Positions 1-8,058 of a stretch of DNA of 64,000 bases are shown here, piece after piece (the first letter of the stretch is position 1; the number at the start of each line of letters is the position of its first letter). The stretch is from Prorocentrum cordatum (lineage: Eukaryota > Sar > Dinophyceae > Prorocentrales > Prorocentraceae): assembly GCA_963575745.1 (NCBI GenBank), contig CAUYUJ010012125.1, positions 300,464-364,463 of the forward strand. Direction: 5' to 3'. The notes beneath the pieces were generated by a model, which worked only from the letters and a program-made list of their open reading frames with translations, was not told the DNA's origin and did not search any database. A program made the translations under genes and the position numbers.

Positions 1-345
1 GTACTCGTAGCTGTGGCCTGCATCGCTGCCGGCAGCGTCCGCGGCTGCCCCTGCGGCAGCGTCAATGGCAGCGCCGGCAGCGGCATCCATGTAAGCGCTA
101 GCAGCAGCATCCATGGCAGCATCGCGCGCGCGCGTGATTCCGCCCGATCCCCCAAGTTGGGATGTTGTGGGTTTGTCTCCCTGGTCGTCACGGCTGAGCC
201 GGCGATTGAACGGGGGGGTCCAGGAGCTGCTTCGGGTACCTGAGCGTCTGAGATGCCAGGTCGAAGAGGCGGCGGGCGCGACAAAGGTCTGGCCTTTGGT
301 CCAGCGGGCGCATGTGGCCCCACGATTTCGGCTTCGCCGTCGTGT
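1..345 (-). CDS. possible partial Ala-rich open frame at the left edge
   Basis: The minus strand stays open from a TGA near 345 to the window edge, about 115 codons, so any gene would continue to the left. The distal part is rich in Ala and Asp, with a repeated MDAAA-type unit of about ten residues; the proximal part is Arg/Ser/Thr rich. One CGGCTGAGCCG palindrome (191-201), of the kind found inside the large copia element, lies in this frame, which hints at the same class of sequence. No domain is recognised, no start can be chosen, and simple repeat DNA could explain the openness. Confidence 0.22.
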
Positions 346-399
346 TCAGGATCATCACTCCTACGATCGTTCATAAATCCCACCAGCCCTTTAGGGCGT

Positions 400-1205
400 A
401 GGTGGTCTAGAGAGTTTCCTCTGCCAACCCCCTTTCTTTCCCTTCGGGGAGGGGTTTACCCCTCCCCTTACCCCTCCCCACTGACCTGGACGGGGCGTTC
501 CGCGACGCGTTGGGACGCCCAAGATGGCCCAAGACTGCTCCAAGAGCGAAAAGGCGAGAAAGCACAAAACATTGATTTTCCTTAGGTTTTGGAAGGATTT
601 TGGCCTCTTGGGGGGGCCCAAGAGGCGATCCGAGGCACTCTAGAGGGGCGAGCCTAATTGAGGCCCCCCCCTTCTTTGATAGATCTCCTCCAAGATGGCC
701 CCAAGAGCGCCCCGAAGGCTCCCAAGAGCGCCCCAAGAGCGCCCCAAGAGGGCCCCAAGAGACCCCAAGAGGCCCCCAAGAGGCCTCCAAGAGGCTGCCA
801 AGAGACCCCCAAGAGGCCCCAAGAGAGTCCAAGATGGCCCAAGACGGCTCCAAGAGCGAAAAGGCGAGAAAGCAAAAAACATTGATTTTCCTTAGGTTTT
901 GGAAGGATTTTGGCTTCTTGGGGGGGCCCAAGAGGCGACTCGAGGCACTCTAGAGGGGCAAGGCTAATAAGCAACCCCCCCTTTTTGGATAGATCTCATC
1001 CAAGATGGCCCCAAGAGCGCCTCGAAGGCTCCCAAGAGCGCCCCAAGAGCGCCCCAAGAGGGCCCCAAGAGGCCCCAAGATGCCCCCAAGAAGCCTCCAA
1101 GAGGCCCCCAAGAGACCCCCAAGAGGCCACAAGAGGCTCCCCGAGATACGCAAGAGGCCCCCGGGACCGCCAAGAGGCCCCAAAGACGGCCCAAGAGGCC
1201 CCCAA
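400..1205. repeat. 310-bp tandem duplication built on CCCCAAGAGGC-like short repeats
   Basis: The block beginning at 521 is repeated almost unchanged from 831, a period of 310 bases. It includes the same A-rich stretch (AAACATTGATTTTCC), the same Cs/Gs run near 610 and 920, and the same CCAAGAGCG clusters. Inside each copy the sequence is built from roughly 11-base units such as CCCCAAGAGGC and CCCCAAGAGCG. All six frames stay open here because the repeat has few stops, so the Pro/Arg/Lys-rich translations are not evidence of genes. Confidence 0.85.
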
Positions 1206-1425
1206 GCTCGCCATTGTCCTCCTCCTCCTCCTCTTTTCTTCCTCCTCCCTCCTCCCCCTCCCCCTCCTCCTCCTCCTCCTCCTCCTCCTCCTTTTCCTTT
1301 TCCTCCTTCTCGTCCTCCTCGTCCTCGCAGTCCTCCATCTCCTCCTCCTTATCTTCCTCCTCCTCCTCCTCCTCCTGCTCCTCCTCCTGCTCCTCTCTCC
1401 TCCTCCTACTCCGACGACGACGGCT
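1206..1425. repeat. CT-rich (TCC)n microsatellite
   Basis: An interrupted run of CTC/TCC triplets with almost no purines on the plus strand. It abuts the CCAAGAG repeat block. From 1,426 to 1,615 I see no gene; that stretch may belong to the 3' trailer of the element that begins next. Confidence 0.9.
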
Positions 1426-1615
1426 CCTCCTACATCCTCCCCCTCTTGGGGTATATGGCGGCTCACCCCGCCCTCTGTTCTTCTGCATGCTCCCCCGCTT
1501 CCCTCATAACCTCCACTCCCCTGGGACTCATTTCTGGACGGGCTGGTGGGGATACGCGAAGCGTCTAGAATTGTATTATACTTCTGGCAGCAGTTGCTGC
1601 AGCGGCACCTTCTAA

Positions 1616-1882
1616 TCAGCACGCAGTGAGGAAGGGTCCATCTTCTTTGTCCTGGAGATCGGCACCAGATTCAGGATACTTATCCTGTAGCCAAGAAATG
1701 GCGTCCTGTATTAGAGCACCGTGGCAACGGACGTCGTTCTGTACTCTCCTGCCCATCTTGTGGGCCCACCTTTCTAGAATGTCGTCTGTCTTAACAGCCG
1801 CGCGAATTCGGCAGTCCAAGGCGCATTCGTCGGTCCGCTTCTTTGAATCAATTTCGTTTGCGCTCACCATATCGGAACGCAA
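1616..1882 (-). CDS. last short coding segment of copia element 1
   Basis: An 88-residue charged helical stretch (DDILERWAHKMGRR, CHGALIQDAISWLQDKYPESGADLQDKE) read in the same strand and style as the preceding segments. Between 1,883 and 2,163 no frame makes sense. That gap holds two small hairpins at 1,965-1,977 and 2,058-2,079. I take this segment as the last visible piece of accessory coding sequence; a chance ORF is possible. Confidence 0.28.
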   Translation of the reverse strand: MRSDMVSANEIDSKKRTDECALDCRIRAAVKTDDILERWAHKMGRRVQNDVRCHGALIQDAISWLQDKYPESGADLQDKEDGPFLTAC

Positions 1883-1964
1883 TGATTCGCCCCGGATAGC
1901 CGATAAAGTGATTTTCTGACATAGAATAGCTGATTATCTCACGAACAATTCCAAAAATCCGTAT

Positions 1965-1977
1965 GGGCCGAAGGCCC
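1965..1977. repeat. small hairpin GGGCC-GAA-GGCCC
   Basis: Perfect 5-bp stem with GAA loop in the non-coding gap near the 3' end of the element. One of many tiny palindromes in this block. Confidence 0.7.
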
Positions 1978-2057
1978 AGCTGCATTTATTGCACTGGTAC
2001 TAACCATTGTCATGTACTATAGTCTGGATGATCTCCGGGATCACGTATTCTGCCGTG

Positions 2058-2079
2058 CCGGTCAGGGTAACCCTGCCGG
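2058..2079. repeat. small palindrome, 10-bp stem with one bulge
   Basis: CAGGGT and ACCCTG pair around a single A, extended by CCGG on both sides with one bulged base. Same design as the CTGAG family but a different core, which supports conservation of structure rather than sequence. Confidence 0.75.
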
Positions 2080-2163
2080 GGGTAGTAGGATTTAATCCCG
2101 TGTGTTCAATTATTTAATGGGCAGCAATTTCTCGAACCTCTCTCCCGAACAATGATATTTTGA

Positions 2164-2361
2164 TCAGAAAGGGTCATCCTGGTGAGAGCATACGTGTCCC
2201 TCAGAGTGGTCAAGAGTGAAATATCCATCAGTTATCAACGCGGCCTTCGGCCCGCTGGTCGCTTTGAGGTCCAGATCAATTTGTGATAGTTCGCGCGCCA
2301 TCGCGGCTGCGCCGGTGGCATGTCGCAATACGGGGACAATAAGGCGATGGTCCCGACACAT
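2164..2361 (-). CDS. short residual coding segment of the element
   Basis: A 65-residue segment (CRDHRLIVPVLRHATGAAAMARELSQID, ITDGYFTLDHSEGHVCSHQDD) in a phase different from the preceding ORF. It has the composition of the other accessory segments and a hydrophobic-helical pattern, so it may be the tail of the same reading unit after another indel. Too short to assign. Confidence 0.28.
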   Translation of the reverse strand: MCRDHRLIVPVLRHATGAAAMARELSQIDLDLKATSGPKAALITDGYFTLDHSEGHVCSHQDDPF

Positions 2362-2396
2362 GCTAATCCGTCTTGAAACAGACTGAGAACTGCGAG

Positions 2397-3140
2397 TCAG
2401 CCTCGCCTAAAATTGTTCTCCCAGGCGACGGGTAACCTCGCAGGAGGGTTGGCACTGTCGGCGTTGTTTCCATTTTCCTCAGGCAATGCGCCGAACCAAG
2501 ATCTGCCAAACTCTACCGCGTCATCTACTGTAGCAAGTGTAAGAACGAAGATGCCGGCTCTAGTCATGTTGTCGAACCATCTTTCCCAGCCGATTCGAGG
2601 AGTGACTAAGTCATCCTGTTCATCAGGCAAGTGAAATGCCTGTAAGGCTGGGCAGGATCTCGGGCGAGAGCATTGGTCAAACTCAGTTGCCCACAACCTC
2701 GGCCACCATTTATCAATGGGCTGGGTTTGTCTCCTTACGTTTTTGGCCGAATATTCAAGCCACGATATAAATCTCTTGACCAAAGGCCTCAAATATTGGA
2801 AGAAAGGAGCATGTCGCGCCGGAGGCTGAGCCTCGACGTGTTCTGGGGTCCAAGCTGGAAAGTTTCCAGGCTGGCTGCTGCCAAATATCGTGCCAGCGGC
2901 CGCCATTGTAGCAAATTGCCCGGAGGCCCATTTTCGCTCCTGCTGATTGTTGTTGTTGACGTTTCTCGTAACATTGGCAGAGGCTCTCCCTTGTCTCTTC
3001 ATCCGCGCTTCCATATATTCGTGGGGATTCCATGATAGAGTTGCTTCCTGGTCCACTGTTATGTAGATACCGTGTGCCTCAAGGGGCTGCGGGATAATTA
3101 TGCGCTTCCATGTCTGGGCCATGTAATCGTGCGTGACCAT
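2397..3140 (-). CDS. accessory ORF of unknown function, Trp-rich
   Basis: In phase with the preceding segment across TAA. Begins with DYMAQTWKRIIIP, EAHGIYITVDQEATLSWNPHEYMEARM, then Gln/Asn-rich sequence, and ends with a Trp/Arg/Phe-rich block (FISWLEYSAKNV, RPRSCPALQAFHLP, WERWFDNMTRAGIFVLTLATVDDAVEFGRSW) that looks folded. Ends with a basic tail. I do not recognise it; the large share of Trp and the split into ordered and Asn-rich parts are all that can be said. Confidence 0.38.
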   Translation of the reverse strand: MVTHDYMAQTWKRIIIPQPLEAHGIYITVDQEATLSWNPHEYMEARMKRQGRASANVTRNVNNNNQQERKWASGQFATMAAAGTIFGSSQPGNFPAWTPEHVEAQPPARHAPFFQYLRPLVKRFISWLEYSAKNVRRQTQPIDKWWPRLWATEFDQCSRPRSCPALQAFHLPDEQDDLVTPRIGWERWFDNMTRAGIFVLTLATVDDAVEFGRSWFGALPEENGNNADSANPPARLPVAWENNFRRG

Positions 3141-3155
3141 GTATTTATATTTGAC

Positions 3156-3617
3156 TTAACAATTGCAGACAGGACAATTGGCAAAACCTGTCCGCACCCA
3201 GTGGTAACGGAAACAACGGAATCCCCCATCATCCTCCCACGGGACAGATATAATTCGATCTTGGATCGCGGTCTCCAATATTGGCCTCTGATTCCAATCA
3301 ATGATTATTCTCTCGTCTGTATTAACCCAGGCAATAACCGAATCGCTGTCGAAGGTGACCTCGTACGAAGACAAATCGCGGTCGAAGAGCACCGTCCAGC
3401 GCATCTGATCTGCCTGTCTCACAAGGGAGATGGCTTTGTCGATGTCTGTGAATTTCGGCACCCCCCGGGACACCAAGGTCCCGTCTGGGCAAACTCTGTA
3501 TGAGATGCGGGTGAGCACTCCGCCAGTAAAAACAACAATAATATCCCATTGCTCGCGTTGCCATAGGTGGTGCGTGCATGGATGGGAGACGAGTTCTTGG
3601 GATGAATGGCTGTCCAC
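3156..3617 (-). CDS. accessory ORF of unknown function, ordered beta/alpha segment
   Basis: Good protein-like sequence: WDIIVVFTGG, LVSRGVPKFTDIDKAISLVRQADQMRWT, SSYEVTFDSDSVIAWVNTDERIIIDW. It ends in CPVCNC, a possible zinc ligand set, and then TAA (3,156-3,158). The same frame continues directly into the next segment. It follows the Tpt1-like region in another phase and may be the end of that protein. One palindrome with a 9-bp stem (3,621-3,640) lies at its upstream edge. No family recognised. Confidence 0.38.
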   Translation of the reverse strand: MDSHSSQELVSHPCTHHLWQREQWDIIVVFTGGVLTRISYRVCPDGTLVSRGVPKFTDIDKAISLVRQADQMRWTVLFDRDLSSYEVTFDSDSVIAWVNTDERIIIDWNQRPILETAIQDRIISVPWEDDGGFRCFRYHWVRTGFANCPVCNC

Positions 3618-3963
3618 ATCTCCGTTGGCTTAGCCACGGAGGAAAATCCAAGGGATTAAGCATAATTGGGCTATTGTGTGCCGGAAGCAAACGCAACAAC
3701 TCGCAATCTGCGGCATAACAAAGCCCAGAGTCGCTCTTCGGGAAGCGAACATGTCCACTCGTAGATTCCAAAAATGTCTGTAAGTCTGCAATATGGAGAA
3801 GAGATCCGTGACTTCTGACTTGGCCAGGATCGCACGGGACATACATTCTTTCGATTGAAGCAGCGAACGTCGAATGTCCCTGGCACGCCCTATAGAAAAT
3901 GGGCATCGGCATCTCTCTTCCGTTCTCCTCTTGCAATGAGCCTCTCTTATGTTGTTCCCACAT
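3322..3963 (-). CDS. accessory ORF: Tpt1/KptA-like RACQGHS motif
   Basis: Residues 12-31 read EENGREMPMPIFYRACQGHS. R-A-x-Q-G-H-S is a hallmark of the first lobe of Tpt1/KptA, the RNA 2'-phosphotransferase that removes a splice-junction phosphate using NAD. The lead-in (a charged strand, then a hydrophobic residue before R-A) also fits. The second lobe should contain an H-G-T or H-A-T block; I could only see SSPIHARTTYGNAS in an overlapping frame near 3,560, so the domain is split or decayed. In phase with the preceding segment across a TGA. Alternative: chance match within an unrelated protein. Confidence 0.35.
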   Translation of the reverse strand: MWEQHKRGSLQEENGREMPMPIFYRACQGHSTFAASIERMYVPCDPGQVRSHGSLLHIADLQTFLESTSGHVRFPKSDSGLCYAADCELLRLLPAHNSPIMLNPLDFPPWLSQRRCGQPFIPRTRLPSMHAPPMATRAMGYYCCFYWRSAHPHLIQSLPRRDLGVPGGAEIHRHRQSHLPCETGRSDALDGALRPRFVFVRGHLRQRFGYCLG

Positions 3964-4011
3964 GATGTTGATTTGTGTTCCAACAATCTTGGGACTATCA
4001 CTGGGGGAAAA

Positions 4012-4806
4012 TCATAGAACTTCGACCGCCCCTGGCGGCAACGCAGCTAAGCTGTGCGCGGCCAAGGCGTACGATTGGGAAGTTAAACCATCATCATGTA
4101 GTTTCTGCACCAGGTCTCCAAAGTAGACCCAGCCCACCGACGATCTAGCATAGTCGGAGCAATGCCTCGCGATGTATACAGCACATTGGCCTATCCTTTT
4201 GGCCGGATCATCCGATCGGAAGCTTAGGCCACTCCAGGTGTCCGACTTGCCTAAGCCAGCCGGGTTCCCATCATCATCTTCTCCAACTATAAGTGGCTGC
4301 AGGCGCGCATGGGCCCCAGGAGTAAGCCCGTCTGGAACGTCATCGGAATGAAACTCGGCTCTAATGTAATCCTTCGCTCGTGCGAAAGATCCGTCGTCCT
4401 GCGCGAGGCCCGCCAATATTGCAAATATTGGATCTTCCACAAACTCTGCCATGTACCGAAGCGTAATTCCTGTTCGACGGCGGATAGCTTCGACGTGCGG
4501 CGGTACAGGGCCTGTAATATGGGCGCCCTGGAGCATCTGCTTTAGAGGTTCAGGCGTAGCCTGAAGTATGTGTTGGCGTTCTTCTGTTGTCACATACAAT
4601 CGTTTGCCTTTAAATACAGCAGCATTCCCCACTGTGACGTCTCGATCCCCATCGGTGGGGTCCCTGTACCTTGGCTGGCCCTGTCTTTTATCTGGAGCAG
4701 GTGGAAGACTGGATCTGCGAAACATATTCGCAGACGACGGTCCAAACGGAAAAGTCTCGTCATCCATTGACTCAAGACACCGAGGGTCATTCTCGCATGG
4801 GAACAT
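4012..4806 (-). CDS. accessory ORF of unknown function
   Basis: An ordered 230-residue protein with several short helices (ERQHILQATPEPLKQMLQ, HVEAIRRRTGI, RYMAEFVEDPIFAILAGLAQ, RAKDYIRAEF) and a C-terminal block (IGQCAVYIARHC, VGWVYFGDLVQKLHDDGLTSQSYALAAHSLA) that reads like a small mixed fold. A TGA at 4,012-4,014 ends it, but the same frame runs on into the Tpt1-like segment, so this may be the N-terminal portion of a longer protein. I do not recognise the family. Confidence 0.38.
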   Translation of the reverse strand: MFPCENDPRCLESMDDETFPFGPSSANMFRRSSLPPAPDKRQGQPRYRDPTDGDRDVTVGNAAVFKGKRLYVTTEERQHILQATPEPLKQMLQGAHITGPVPPHVEAIRRRTGITLRYMAEFVEDPIFAILAGLAQDDGSFARAKDYIRAEFHSDDVPDGLTPGAHARLQPLIVGEDDDGNPAGLGKSDTWSGLSFRSDDPAKRIGQCAVYIARHCSDYARSSVGWVYFGDLVQKLHDDGLTSQSYALAAHSLAALPPGAVEVL

Positions 4807-5435
4807 CGTACAAAAGTCCTCCGTTCCTGTGTCCGTCGCATGGACCTCCGGGTGGCCTGAGGCCCCCGGCGGGACTGAGCTGCGTGTTTGGGAACACGCG
4901 TTGCCCCCTCATCGGGAACGTGTAATGTCCCTTCGTCTGACGGCACTCGTGTTGGACTCGATGGTTCATCTTGTGCCTCAGGGCGTCTCTCTCGTTCCGC
5001 TCCGGTTGAGCCGGGCGGAGGAATCGGAGGGCCCTTCGTCGCAGCTGAGTCGGACGGAGGGGCAGGGGGAGCAGGCGCTCTGACCTTGCTCCCAGAACCA
5101 CCTGCCTCTTTACGTCTTGACCACGGAGGTCTCTCCGCTATCATCGAAGTGCGCACAAAATCAATGTCCCACTTCAAAATCTGTTCGACAATAGCATCAG
5201 CAAGTTCATTCCATGCAGCGGAATATGTGTTCAGCTCCTCAAGTTCGTCTTGTATGTTTGTCTCGTAAACACATTTTGCTGTCTTAATATATGATGCAGC
5301 AACAACTCTGAACCTTTTCATCGGAAGAGTTTCGGCTGGGGCGTCGCGTGCACTCGATCGCAGCCCTTTCAGGCGGTACAAGAATTCTTTTTCATTTCTC
5401 AACACCGATCTGGCTCTCGGGGGCTCAAAATGCAT
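4590..5435 (-). CDS. accessory ORF of unknown function, helical then Pro-rich
   Basis: The N-terminal 100 residues are helical and charged (RNEKEFLYRLKGL, RFRVVAASYIKTAKC, DELEELNTYSAAWNELADAIVEQILKWDIDFVRTSM), in the manner of a small helical bundle or coiled coil. Then comes a Pro/Ser/Glu-rich linker with palindrome remnants near 5,001-5,020. The last 80 residues overlap the next segment in another phase and are probably shadow. It sits between the ART-like ORF and the segment at 4,012. No family recognised. Confidence 0.35.
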   Translation of the reverse strand: MHFEPPRARSVLRNEKEFLYRLKGLRSSARDAPAETLPMKRFRVVAASYIKTAKCVYETNIQDELEELNTYSAAWNELADAIVEQILKWDIDFVRTSMIAERPPWSRRKEAGGSGSKVRAPAPPAPPSDSAATKGPPIPPPGSTGAERERRPEAQDEPSSPTRVPSDEGTLHVPDEGATRVPKHAAQSRRGPQATRRSMRRTQERRTFVRCSHARMTLGVLSQWMTRLFRLDRRLRICFADPVFHLLQIKDRASQGTGTPPMGIETSQWGMLLYLKANDCM

Positions 5436-7081
5436 ACATGAGACCTTTTAGTGTCATTAAGATGGCAGTAATGAGATGAATCCTGAGATGAATGGCCCTC
5501 GTCTGACTGAGCCGCGGGGCCTGCGTCGCGCACGTCCAATAGATCGTCATTTCCATCTCTTCCAGGAGCCCCAGCTTCAACTGAGGCAGCCTTCGCCTCG
5601 GTATTTCGGGCGTGCGCTGATCGGGACCGCTCACCTGTAGAACTGCCTTCGATACGAGGCTGATCGTCCCGGCGCCTGGCCCAACTGGGCGCCTGTTTGG
5701 AGGGTGCCCGTTTGGGGCGAAGCTCATTTCCCTGAGGGCTCCGAGCCACAGGCGGGGAGCCAGAAACGTTGGTCCCGGTGAATACGTTTAATTCGGGCGG
5801 AGGGTCACGAATGCTCGGCCTCCAAGGTCCGCTGCGAACTGCGTCTGCGCCACTCGACTTAGCCGGTGGCCGGGCAGTCATAGGTGCTGCGGGGTCTCCA
5901 TCAAATCGAAGCATCTTCGCTGGTGGTTGACCTAAATTCTCCGACCCGGGATCGAGCCTCGGTGGAGGGGCCTTCTCGGGAGAATCCCCTGTCGCAGGTG
6001 GAGCATGTTCCTGCCTAGTAATATTCGGCCGATGGTCCGGAGGATTCGTCGGAGCATGAATCGCCGGCGGGGCCTTCTTGGCGGGAGTTTCTTTCGGCCC
6101 ACCAGGCGGGGGAGGAACAGGGGGCCGACTGGCAGCCCTAGGGGGCGGCGCTTTGTAGGTCCTCTCTGGCTTCGCAGATGCCTTTCCTAGGTCAGGAAAA
6201 TCTTTTTTAACCAGTGAGAACGGAATGCCGGACGGCTTAGCCGCCGGCTCCTTCTCTTCCCCTTCAGCTGCCCTCTCTTTCTCCTGTCTATTATGCTCAA
6301 CCAACTGAACTGATCTCTCCGAGGCCTCGCCCCCATGCATTGCGTGGATCTTGGTCAGTCTGACTCCTTTTTCTTGGAGCCAAGGCCAGATATCATCGCA
6401 TTTTCCTTCGTCCGTTTCGCCTTGTCCCTTTACATAGGGGCTCTCTCCCTTTTGCCATTCGAAAGAAGTCAAGCCCGGGACCCAGGCCTTTTGGGCATCC
6501 CGGACTATGTTCGCGGCCTCAGTCCGATCATGATCTCGATACCTTTCGAACTCAAAGTCTACTTCCAGATTCCATTCTTTATCTCTGGCAATATGCAGCA
6601 CATGTGTCCACGCATCCGTAACCCACAGTGCTGCTGCAGTCCAATGATAGAGTCTCAACTCGTATAAAACATCAGTCTCTGGATCACTCACGTACTGGAC
6701 CGGCGATCCTTTAATGGACTTTGTCGTCGTGGCATAGTAGACAATCTCGGCCGTGACCCAAATGCCATCTCCAAAAATCTCCTCCGCAATGGAGTAAGTG
6801 GTGTGACTGTTGGGATTGTCAGAACACGGAAATGAGTACACCCCAACCACATGTGTTTGCACGCTTCCACCGTATTTGGGATTTGAGGGAAGCAATTGAT
6901 GGCCCTCCAAAATAGCATGAAGGGTGGTCACTGACGTACCATGTGACTGCTTTGTCCAGCTGGTGGATGAGTCTGAGACTTCCGCAAGCTTCTCTTTTGT
7001 CACGAAGAAAGGCAACGCTAATTCGACGCAGTGGGCTTTGCCAACTCTAGTCTGTGGGATGTCGCCCTCAACTGGGCCCAA
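5399..7081 (-). CDS. accessory ORF: ADP-ribosyltransferase-like N-terminal domain, Pro-rich tail
   Basis: Residues 41-200 are ordered. SHGTSVTTLHAILEGHQLLPS (H47-G-T) followed by VVGVYSFPCSD (G-V-Y82) and TYSIAE (Y96) is the arrangement of PARP/ART folds: an H-G-[ST] strand, an I-L helix, a G-[IV]-Y strand and a Tyr that stacks on nicotinamide. A third catalytic Glu was not located with confidence. Residues about 240-560 are Pro/Lys/Arg-rich and look disordered, with two small palindromes (6,228-6,249 and about 5,850-5,870). The given start is a TTG after a TGA at 7,091, so the true N-terminus may lie in another frame. Activity is not shown by this alone; HGT...GVY can also mark inactive relatives. 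Confidence 0.42.
   Translation of the reverse strand: MGPVEGDIPQTRVGKAHCVELALPFFVTKEKLAEVSDSSTSWTKQSHGTSVTTLHAILEGHQLLPSNPKYGGSVQTHVVGVYSFPCSDNPNSHTTYSIAEEIFGDGIWVTAEIVYYATTTKSIKGSPVQYVSDPETDVLYELRLYHWTAAALWVTDAWTHVLHIARDKEWNLEVDFEFERYRDHDRTEAANIVRDAQKAWVPGLTSFEWQKGESPYVKGQGETDEGKCDDIWPWLQEKGVRLTKIHAMHGGEASERSVQLVEHNRQEKERAAEGEEKEPAAKPSGIPFSLVKKDFPDLGKASAKPERTYKAPPPRAASRPPVPPPPGGPKETPAKKAPPAIHAPTNPPDHRPNITRQEHAPPATGDSPEKAPPPRLDPGSENLGQPPAKMLRFDGDPAAPMTARPPAKSSGADAVRSGPWRPSIRDPPPELNVFTGTNVSGSPPVARSPQGNELRPKRAPSKQAPSWARRRDDQPRIEGSSTGERSRSAHARNTEAKAASVEAGAPGRDGNDDLLDVRDAGPAAQSDEGHSSQDSSHYCHLNDTKRSHVCILSPREPDRC
6228..6249. repeat. in-gene palindrome, CGGCT-T-AGCCG core
   Basis: GCCGG, one mismatch, CGGCT, T, AGCCG, one mismatch, CGGC. 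Lies in the Pro-rich tail of the ART-like ORF and is read as AAKPSG on the minus strand. Confidence 0.8.
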
Positions 7082-7215
7082 TTCAAGCGGTCAGCCACCG
7101 TGGCGTTCCGCTTCGATACCGACCTATCTGATTTGATCCTGAAGAAACGAGCCCAGTTCGGCACTAGATAGTTCCGTGTCATCGGCGGAACTCTCGTCGT
7201 TTCCTGAAGCATCTG

Positions 7216-8058
7216 CTAGGCAAGCCACGCTTGGCTGTTAGCATATTTTAGAATCGTTCTCCGTTGCCAGCTTTGGGGAGGCTCTCTTCCCTCGGCGATC
7301 TCAGCAGCTCGCCCCTCTTCGCCTGGGTATGCGTTAAACGGCATCATACCCCGGTGAAGTTTGCCGCTGGCAACTGTAAATGGGCAAGGGGAATTATAAC
7401 GAGTAATCTCTCCTGTCTTTGCATCTTTTACAAGCAGATTCTTTATCTGCTGATGCACCTGATGGATCGGCCCAAAATATTCGTCCTCTCCAGGGCATCC
7501 ATCTTTCGGCCTCCTCGGAAGCTTGTAGTTCTTACTGGGCGTAGACAACTTACCCTGAAGGCATTTCTCACGGATGGTTCTTTCAGCTGTTTCCCCAGGT
7601 GTCTCGATGTCCTTGATATTGGTTGGAGGAGCCAACGGAGGGGCGCGCGGTGATTTAGCCGTCATCGCGCTAGAACCAGAGCCCGTTTCGGCTGAGCCGA
7701 CGGGTTTGGTCTTGTCGGTCGCAGTAACAGCGCCGGGTTGACCGGCCACCACTTCAGTAAATACAGGGACCGCTATGCCACCACGCGTTGCACTACTTGA
7801 CGCAACAGCTAAGCCGCTCGGCATCGCCGTCGGTGCTGCTTTGTTAAATTCTTTGAGTGCGGCACGCATTGGCTCGTCGATTTGCACCCCCTCGGTCGCT
7901 GGTCTCTGGCCCCCCCCTCGGTGGCATCCCAGGACAGAAGATTTCTCCGCGGGGCAAAAAGTAAGCATCATCCGTCCACGGGAAGAAATCACTATAAGCA
8001 GCCCCCTTTTCAAGGAAGCTTTTAAATTCATTTGAATAGAACGAGTGTATAGCACCAC
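7216..8058 (-). CDS. accessory ORF of unknown function
   Basis: After the homopolymer at about 7,915 this frame continues the protein with a helix (MRAALKEFNKAA), Ala/Thr/Pro-rich linker containing the 7,682-7,704 palindrome, and then an ordered 80-residue end (RTIREKCLQGK, EYFGPIHQVHQQIKNLLV, GEITRYNSPCPF, MPFNAYPGEEGR, WQRRTILKYANSQAWL). The end stops at a TAG (7,216-7,218). The first 30 residues probably belong to the end of the hydrolase region read in its other frame. No family recognised. Confidence 0.4.
   Translation of the reverse strand: MVLYTRSIQMNLKASLKRGLLIVISSRGRMMLTFCPAEKSSVLGCHRGGGQRPATEGVQIDEPMRAALKEFNKAAPTAMPSGLAVASSSATRGGIAVPVFTEVVAGQPGAVTATDKTKPVGSAETGSGSSAMTAKSPRAPPLAPPTNIKDIETPGETAERTIREKCLQGKLSTPSKNYKLPRRPKDGCPGEDEYFGPIHQVHQQIKNLLVKDAKTGEITRYNSPCPFTVASGKLHRGMMPFNAYPGEEGRAAEIAEGREPPQSWQRRTILKYANSQAWLA
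7682..7704. repeat. in-gene palindrome, TCGGCT-G-AGCCGA core
   Basis: 6-bp perfect core stem around one G, extended by CCCG and CGGG with a two-base bulge. Read as VGSAE in a linker of the 7,216-8,058 ORF. Confidence 0.8.

Noticed and set aside
407-1622. several long frames rich in Pro/Lys or Leu/Gly
   Set aside because: Translations of CCAAGAG and TCC repeats that are open in all frames.
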